Of a stretch of 10,402 bases of DNA, positions 6,637 to 10,402 are shown one piece after another. The translations under genes were made by a program, and so were the position numbers. The DNA is from Fidelibacterota bacterium UBA6531 (lineage in GTDB: Bacteria; Fidelibacterota; Marinisomatia; Marinisomatales; TCS55): the NCBI GenBank assembly GCA_002436185.1, contig DJKX01000013.1, positions 5,248 to 15,649 of the forward strand. Direction: 5' to 3'. The notes below the pieces were generated by a model, which did not search any database, had not been told where the DNA came from, and saw nothing but the letters and a program-made list of their open reading frames with translations. Within the stretch, counting starts at the first letter, position 1. Every line of letters starts with the position of its first letter.

Positions 6637-7382
6637 AAAGCATTCAGCTGTCTCAGAAAATAGCTTATGATGAAGCATTTAATGAACTTGATATTTTTGG
6701 ACAGTGGTTATTTATGAGAATGTTACCTTTTGCTGATGATGGTGAATTACCCAGTTCTATCAATGAATTAAAACTTTTATGCATTCCAGCTCAAAAAGAG
6801 ATCCCAAATTCGACCATAGCCACAAGATTAGAAAAGATGGCAACACTAGGTTTGCTGGTAAAAGTGGGCAAATTGTATAAATTTCGTTCTTGGGATAAGC
6901 ATCAAAAAAGACGTATTTCTAGAAAATTGAATGTGAAACCATACAAGGAAAGGGTTGAAGAATATTTTAATAATATAGATCCAACATTTCTTAATACATT
7001 AAAAGAAGCATATCCCAATGTTACTATTAAAGATGAATTGGGGTTTGCTAAACAGTGGTTGGTATCAAATACTAATAGAGCAAAAAAAGATTTGAATCGG
7101 TTTGTGAATAATTGGATGAAAAATGCCATGAAAGATTACCAAATAGGTGAAACAAAGAAAGCTAAAAAGATTCCATTTGAGCGGAAATTCAAAAAGACAA
7201 GCACAGGATTGTATAAAGGATATTGTTCAAAATGTGGCGAAGTTGAATATCCGAATAATGTATTCCAATTAAGAGAAGGTTCTTCATGCCACAGAGTTGA
7301 TTATGTTCCAAAGAAAGAGGAGAGTGAAAAATATGTCAATGAAAAAAATAAAAATATCAGGGTTGGACAAAAAGTTCAGTGA
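6633..7382 (+). CDS. Phage replication-initiation-like winged-helix protein, 249 aa
   Basis: This protein probably loads or recruits the replication machinery. Residues about 18-92 fit the winged-helix domain of phage replication-organiser proteins: L-F-M-R-M-L-P-F-A-D-D-G-E-L-P (26-40), a helix with R-L-E-K-M-A-T-L-G-L-L (65-75), a Y-K-F wing, and S-W-D-K-H-Q at 86-91. Residues about 116-168 contain a helical W-L / F-V-N-N-W-M-K-N segment, as in the C-terminal part of such proteins. A zinc knuckle follows (C198-x2-C201, then C219-H220), and the tail is lysine-rich. GTG 6633 overlaps the preceding TGA, so this gene also looks translationally coupled. No helicase or polymerase is in the window. 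It could instead be a transcription regulator, but the W-x-K-H-Q signature favours replication. Confidence 0.65.
   Translation: MKSIQLSQKIAYDEAFNELDIFGQWLFMRMLPFADDGELPSSINELKLLCIPAQKEIPNSTIATRLEKMATLGLLVKVGKLYKFRSWDKHQKRRISRKLNVKPYKERVEEYFNNIDPTFLNTLKEAYPNVTIKDELGFAKQWLVSNTNRAKKDLNRFVNNWMKNAMKDYQIGETKKAKKIPFERKFKKTSTGLYKGYCSKCGEVEYPNNVFQLREGSSCHRVDYVPKKEESEKYVNEKNKNIRVGQKVQ
7318..7322 (+). promoter_or_regulatory. Shine-Dalgarno for the HNH gene
   Basis: AGGAG lies ten bases before ATG 7333, within the end of the replication gene. It supports ATG 7333 (or ATG 7339) over the in-frame TTG at 7297. Confidence 0.6.
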
Positions 7383-7725
7383 CTGGATTAGGCACAGAGA
7401 TAATTGGACTTGCCAAAGGTGTAAACGTATTCATAATAAATACAGTCCGAGAAGCAAGATGGGATTACATTGTTCTCACTTTTTTGGTCGTGCTAGGAAA
7501 AGCACTAGGTTCGATCCTGAAAATTGTGACGCTCTTTGTGCAGCTTGTCATAGGTTTTGGGGTTCTGATGATTACGAAGCTTACAGGGATTTTAAAATTA
7601 AGCAACTGGGGAAAAAGGGATTTGGGATGTTAAAAATTAAAGCCAACACTGGCGGCAAACCAGATTATGCAATGCTAAATATTTGGCTTAGTGAAGAATT
7701 GAAAAGAATAAAAAAGGAGATGTGA
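7333..7725 (+). CDS. HNH endonuclease, NinG/HNH-type phage protein, 130 aa
   Basis: A predicted zinc-stabilised HNH nuclease. Zinc ligands are C27-x2-C30 and C69-x2-C72. The H46-C-S-H49 pair, N64 and H73 supply the HNH active-site pattern, with F-D-P-E-N-C-D-A-L-C between. I recall phage proteins with this L-H-C-S-H-F-x-G-R-A signature next to replication genes; some relatives are linked to NinG/Rap-type recombination. The location after the replication gene fits recombination or replication-intermediate processing better than packaging, because no terminase is nearby. It overlaps the preceding gene by 50 bases. The TGA at 7723-7725 shares its last base with the start of the next gene. Confidence 0.8.
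   Translation: MSMKKIKISGLDKKFSDWIRHRDNWTCQRCKRIHNKYSPRSKMGLHCSHFFGRARKSTRFDPENCDALCAACHRFWGSDDYEAYRDFKIKQLGKKGFGMLKIKANTGGKPDYAMLNIWLSEELKRIKKEM
7715..7719 (+). promoter_or_regulatory. Shine-Dalgarno for the FAD-binding gene
   Basis: AGGAG within an A-rich run lies five bases before ATG 7725. It favours that ATG over the GTG at 7722. Confidence 0.7.
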
Positions 7726-8576
7726 TGGAAAGAGTTGTAATCCTCGGATCTGGATTGAGTGGCTTAATAAGTAGCTACAGAATAAAAGAATCTGGATATG
7801 CTGACAGCATTAAAATATATGAACGGAATCCATCTATCACTAGAAGGACAAGCACTGCAGCATTTTATTGCCACCAGTTATTCAATAACGAATTAACACC
7901 TCACAGCTTCGAAGTACAATGGCGAGTCAATACTAAATTGAAAACAGAAGAAGAATACAGAGATGCTTATGCTAAAAAAGTATATGGCGAATATGGTGCT
8001 GGCAAGGTAAGTATCAAAAGTGGCGAAGCGAAAGGTTGGGAAATTAATACAGACAAATTAATAGAACATGCTGATATTGAATACAATATGAATTGTAATA
8101 AAATAGACATTGACAAAAGAGTGATAACTTTCAACGATGAACATAAAGTGTCATATGATACACTGGTGATTACTTTGCCGATGCCTTTGTTCATGTTTAT
8201 TTATTCATCAAAGGAAAAGCAGGAAACCAAAAAATATATATTCAAATGCGAGCCTATCCACTATTCAGTTATAAAAAGAATTCCTGGAACATATGATTAC
8301 AACCATATGATTTTAGAATATCACCCAGACCCTGATGTACCTTATTACAGAAAAACTTATTGGGATGATAGAATCACCATCGAATCTATGGTAGAGTTTG
8401 ATGGTTCGGTTCCTGCCAATCCTGGCAAGATGTGGGATTGTGAAGGGATAACAGAATTCAGAAATAAAATGAAAACCAAAAGTGTTCATTTCCAGGGAAG
8501 GTATGCACGTTGGGCAAGGAAAGATTTAACACACATGGTTTGGAACAGAGTAGTAAAGGAAATATATGAAAAATAA
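7725..8576 (+). CDS. Short Rossmann FAD/NAD(P)-binding oxidoreductase-like protein, 283 aa
   Basis: The N-terminus is a classic dinucleotide-binding fold: V-V-I-L-G8-S-G10-L-S-G13 followed by a helix and I-K-I-Y-E33, the acidic residue that binds ribose in FAD or NAD enzymes. Y-D-T-L-V-I-T-L-P near 145-153 fits the return to the Rossmann domain. The last 30 residues, with G-R-Y-A-R-W and a helix H-M-V-W-N-R-V, resemble the closing FAD-contact helix of UDP-galactopyranose mutase/amine-oxidase-type flavoproteins. At 283 residues it is clearly shorter than typical UGM (near 370-390), so the substrate domain is reduced. ATG 7725 overlaps the HNH stop (TGATG). It starts a three- or four-gene metabolic cassette. 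The FAD preference, and any UGM-like reaction, are inferred. Confidence 0.65.
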   Translation: MERVVILGSGLSGLISSYRIKESGYADSIKIYERNPSITRRTSTAAFYCHQLFNNELTPHSFEVQWRVNTKLKTEEEYRDAYAKKVYGEYGAGKVSIKSGEAKGWEINTDKLIEHADIEYNMNCNKIDIDKRVITFNDEHKVSYDTLVITLPMPLFMFIYSSKEKQETKKYIFKCEPIHYSVIKRIPGTYDYNHMILEYHPDPDVPYYRKTYWDDRITIESMVEFDGSVPANPGKMWDCEGITEFRNKMKTKSVHFQGRYARWARKDLTHMVWNRVVKEIYEK

Positions 8577-9495
8577 CATTTTACACAAAATTTGGGAATC
8601 TCAGAAAAAATTCAATTCTAAATTTGTGTCATACGACGAGATCGACAAAGACAACAACATAAGCATTAAAGAAAATCACACCAAAAACTACTGTTTATGG
8701 TTGATGGGCGAGATACAAGAATTGCTGCGGGAAATCAATTTCAAGTCTCATCGCAAAAAGCACAGAGTAATTGAAAGCAATTTAAAAGAAGAATGGATTG
8801 ATATTTTTAAATATTGGTTAAGCATAGGATTAATCTGGGATTGGAAACCAGAGGATTTCATTGAAGAATTTGATAGAAAATCAAATGTTGTTGAATTACG
8901 TTACAATCAGGAAATTGAAGCCGACCTAATTAAAGATAGGCAATTAGTTGCATTTGATATTGATGGTGTACTTGCAGACTATCCAAGGTCATTCCAAAAT
9001 TTTATACAGCGGAAAACAGGAGTTTGGATTGATGTTGAAAGTTATGACTTGTATGGGGAATATGGTGCGGTGTTAGGCCAAGAAAAGATCCGTGAATTGA
9101 AACACGAATACAGAGAGTCTGGAGAAAAAAGGTTCATCCCAGTGTGTGATGGTGCAAAGGAATTACTTGATAGGATCCACGATCTTGATTTAAGAGTTGT
9201 GTTTTTAACAAGCCGACCATACAAGCAATATGCTAGGATTTTTGCAGATACTATGGAATGGCTAGAAAAGAACGGTCTTAAAAAGGATGGGGATGCTATT
9301 ATCTTTGATGAAGATAAAAATTACAGAGCCATAAGGGATTTTCCACATATGCAATTTATGGTTGAAGACAATGGAAAGTTTGCCATGAATATAGCGAACT
9401 TGGGATACAAGGTTTATTTGATTGACAAACCTTACAACAAAGGTATTAATCATGATAAAATTATAAGAGTCAAATCACTAAAGGAGATAAAATGA
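8566..9495 (+). CDS. Fusion of dUTPase/MazG-like NTP pyrophosphatase and HAD nucleotidase, 309 aa
   Basis: Two nucleotide-hydrolysing domains share one chain. Residues about 1-118 resemble the all-alpha dUTPase/MazG superfamily: E49-x2-E52 in W-L-M-G-E-I-Q-E-L-L, then E76-x2-D79 in K-E-E-W-I-D-I-F, and F-D-R-K-S-N-V-V-E-L-R-Y at about 102-113. Such enzymes turn a dNTP into dNMP and pyrophosphate. Residues about 125-309 are HAD: motif I F-D131-I-D133-G-V-L-A-D, motif II L-T215-S-R-P, and motif IV V-E267-D268-N. The short D-x-D-G-V-L-A-D type is typical of 5'(3')-deoxyribonucleotidases, which dephosphorylate dNMP. Together they would convert a dNTP to a deoxynucleoside; which base is used is not readable. 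The HAD lysine of motif III is not placed with certainty. ATG 8566 overlaps the previous gene by 11 bases. Confidence 0.8.
   Translation: MKNNILHKIWESQKKFNSKFVSYDEIDKDNNISIKENHTKNYCLWLMGEIQELLREINFKSHRKKHRVIESNLKEEWIDIFKYWLSIGLIWDWKPEDFIEEFDRKSNVVELRYNQEIEADLIKDRQLVAFDIDGVLADYPRSFQNFIQRKTGVWIDVESYDLYGEYGAVLGQEKIRELKHEYRESGEKRFIPVCDGAKELLDRIHDLDLRVVFLTSRPYKQYARIFADTMEWLEKNGLKKDGDAIIFDEDKNYRAIRDFPHMQFMVEDNGKFAMNIANLGYKVYLIDKPYNKGINHDKIIRVKSLKEIK
9482..9486 (+). promoter_or_regulatory. Shine-Dalgarno for the SDR gene
   Basis: AGGAG within AAGGAGAT lies five bases before ATG 9492, inside the end of the fusion gene. Confidence 0.7.
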
Positions 9496-10220
9496 AAAAT
9501 ATAGTAATTACAGGCGGCAGTTCAGGTCTTGGCCATGAAATACTCAAAATCATGGCAGTGGATAACATGGTTTATAATCTTAGCTACAGCGGTGCTCCTG
9601 AATATGATACCAAAGTAGATTCTGTTGCAAGGGATATTGTCTGTGATGTATCAGATGCTGAATTTGTTAAAAGTGCAGTGAAGGAAATTGATGATGTTGA
9701 TATTTTAATTAATTGTGCAGGGGTGAATGGTATTGAATTCATAGAAGATATGGATGAGTCTCTTTGGGATAAAGTTGTGGGCACAAATGCCAAAGGAATA
9801 TTCCTTGTTTCACAGGCACTACTTCCCCAGCTGAAAAAAAGCAAAGGCACAATTGTTAATATTGTCAGCAATGCGGCTCACATACCCATGACAAGTAGTT
9901 TAGCATACAATGCCAGCAAAGGTGCTGCTCATATAATGACAAAACAAATGGCAAGGGAATTAACCAAATTACATGATATAACAGTTTTTGGTATAGCACC
10001 AAACCGAATGAAGAATACAAAAATGAGTGATTACATCGACGAAAAGGTTGTTGAGTTGCGTGGTTGGACTAAAGAACATGCTCAAGAATATCAAAGACAA
10101 TCCTTGCCAGCAAAGAAAGAAACCGACCCTGCTAGAGTTGCAGAATTATTGTGTTGGTTATTAGAAGAAAAGGAACGTCATGATTATTTAACAGGTTGCA
10201 TATTACCGACAGGAGCATAA
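9492..10220 (+). CDS. Short-chain dehydrogenase/reductase (classical SDR), 242 aa
   Basis: This is an NAD(P)-dependent oxidoreductase of the classical SDR family. The cofactor motif T7-G-G-S-S-G-L-G14, the N74-C-A-G77 motif, and the catalytic tetrad N99, S126, Y139 and K143 (Y-N-A-S-K) are all present, with the usual 13-residue Ser-Tyr spacing. The length is normal, and the end (Y-L-T-G-C-I-L-P-T-G-A) matches the family's final strand. No stop, frameshift or lost catalytic residue is seen, so it should be active. The substrate is unknown. ATG 9492 overlaps the preceding TGA (ATGA), tying it to the dNTPase-nucleotidase fusion. An SDR is not a core phage gene, so it looks like an auxiliary metabolic gene acting with its neighbours. 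Confidence 0.85.
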   Translation: MKNIVITGGSSGLGHEILKIMAVDNMVYNLSYSGAPEYDTKVDSVARDIVCDVSDAEFVKSAVKEIDDVDILINCAGVNGIEFIEDMDESLWDKVVGTNAKGIFLVSQALLPQLKKSKGTIVNIVSNAAHIPMTSSLAYNASKGAAHIMTKQMARELTKLHDITVFGIAPNRMKNTKMSDYIDEKVVELRGWTKEHAQEYQRQSLPAKKETDPARVAELLCWLLEEKERHDYLTGCILPTGA

Positions 10221-10221
10221 T

Positions 10222-10402
10222 ATGGAAGTGAAGTTTGAACCAAATATAACAAAAGCAATCAAAGGTGGCTATAAAGATAGATCTTTGAGAGCAGAGGAAT
10301 TAGGAGTAAAAACTCAAGCAGAGTATGAACGAATTTTAAATGAATTGGCAGAGATACGAATTGAAAAAGTAGCCAGTTATGGCGAAGATAGATATACAAA
10401 GG
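10222..10402 (+). CDS. Start of an unidentified gene, 3' end outside the window
   Basis: Sixty codons are visible from ATG 10222, with AGGAG at 10211-10215 six bases upstream inside the SDR gene. The frame is open to the window edge. The product begins with a basic segment and continues as a long helix that ends in I-E-K-V-A-S-Y-G-E-D-R-Y. The K-x-x-x-Y-G turn after a helix loosely recalls nucleotide-modification-associated (DUF1599/NMAD1-like) phage proteins, but the visible part is too short to decide. It belongs to the same operon as the SDR, only one base after its stop. Confidence 0.6.
   Translation, partial: MEVKFEPNITKAIKGGYKDRSLRAEELGVKTQAEYERILNELAEIRIEKVASYGEDRYTK

Noticed and set aside
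7379..7633. 84-aa hydrophobic frame within the HNH gene
   Set aside because: It lies wholly inside a gene with clear HNH and zinc residues; hydrophobic runs are expected from the shifted frame.

Overview
The window is a stretch of a tailed-phage (Caudoviricetes) genome or a closely related prophage. It is AT-rich, all recognised genes lie on the + strand, and they are tightly packed with many stop/start overlaps. Tail genes come first, followed by a replication/recombination block and then a metabolic block. No integrase, rRNA, tRNA, insertion sequence or CRISPR array is visible. The host cannot be named from the sequence.

Tail block (1-2991): the 3' part of a tail protein with about five tandem 20-24-residue repeats and a conserved-looking C-terminal domain. 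A 749-aa protein follows, resembling a tail-hub or central tail protein and starting on a GTG that overlaps the preceding stop.

Boundary and small genes (2992-3929): an 87-bp spacer, then an 80-aa unknown gene behind a very strong Shine-Dalgarno. Next comes an 81-bp spacer with an unusually elaborate inverted-repeat structure ending in T6 (3293-3387). After it are a 57-aa Cys/His-rich microprotein gene (3403-3576) and a 118-aa phage protein of unknown function.

Replication/recombination block (3907-7725): a RecB/Cas4-like PD-(D/E)XK nuclease, a Gp3-like (recombination-directionality-factor-like) protein with a Cys cluster, a small basic phage protein, a CxxC zinc-ribbon protein, a winged-helix replication-initiation-like protein with a C-terminal zinc knuckle, and an HNH nuclease. 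Most of these overlap or nearly abut, consistent with one translationally coupled operon.

Metabolic block (7725-10402): a short Rossmann FAD/NAD-binding protein, a fusion of an all-alpha dUTPase/MazG-like domain with a HAD nucleotidase, an intact short-chain dehydrogenase/reductase, and the first 60 codons of another gene. The fusion predicts conversion of a dNTP to a dNMP and then to a nucleoside. With the flavin/NAD(P) enzymes beside it, this is the best candidate for an undescribed system: a phage pathway that removes or modifies a nucleotide or nucleotide sugar. That pathway is an inference from gene content and adjacency only.
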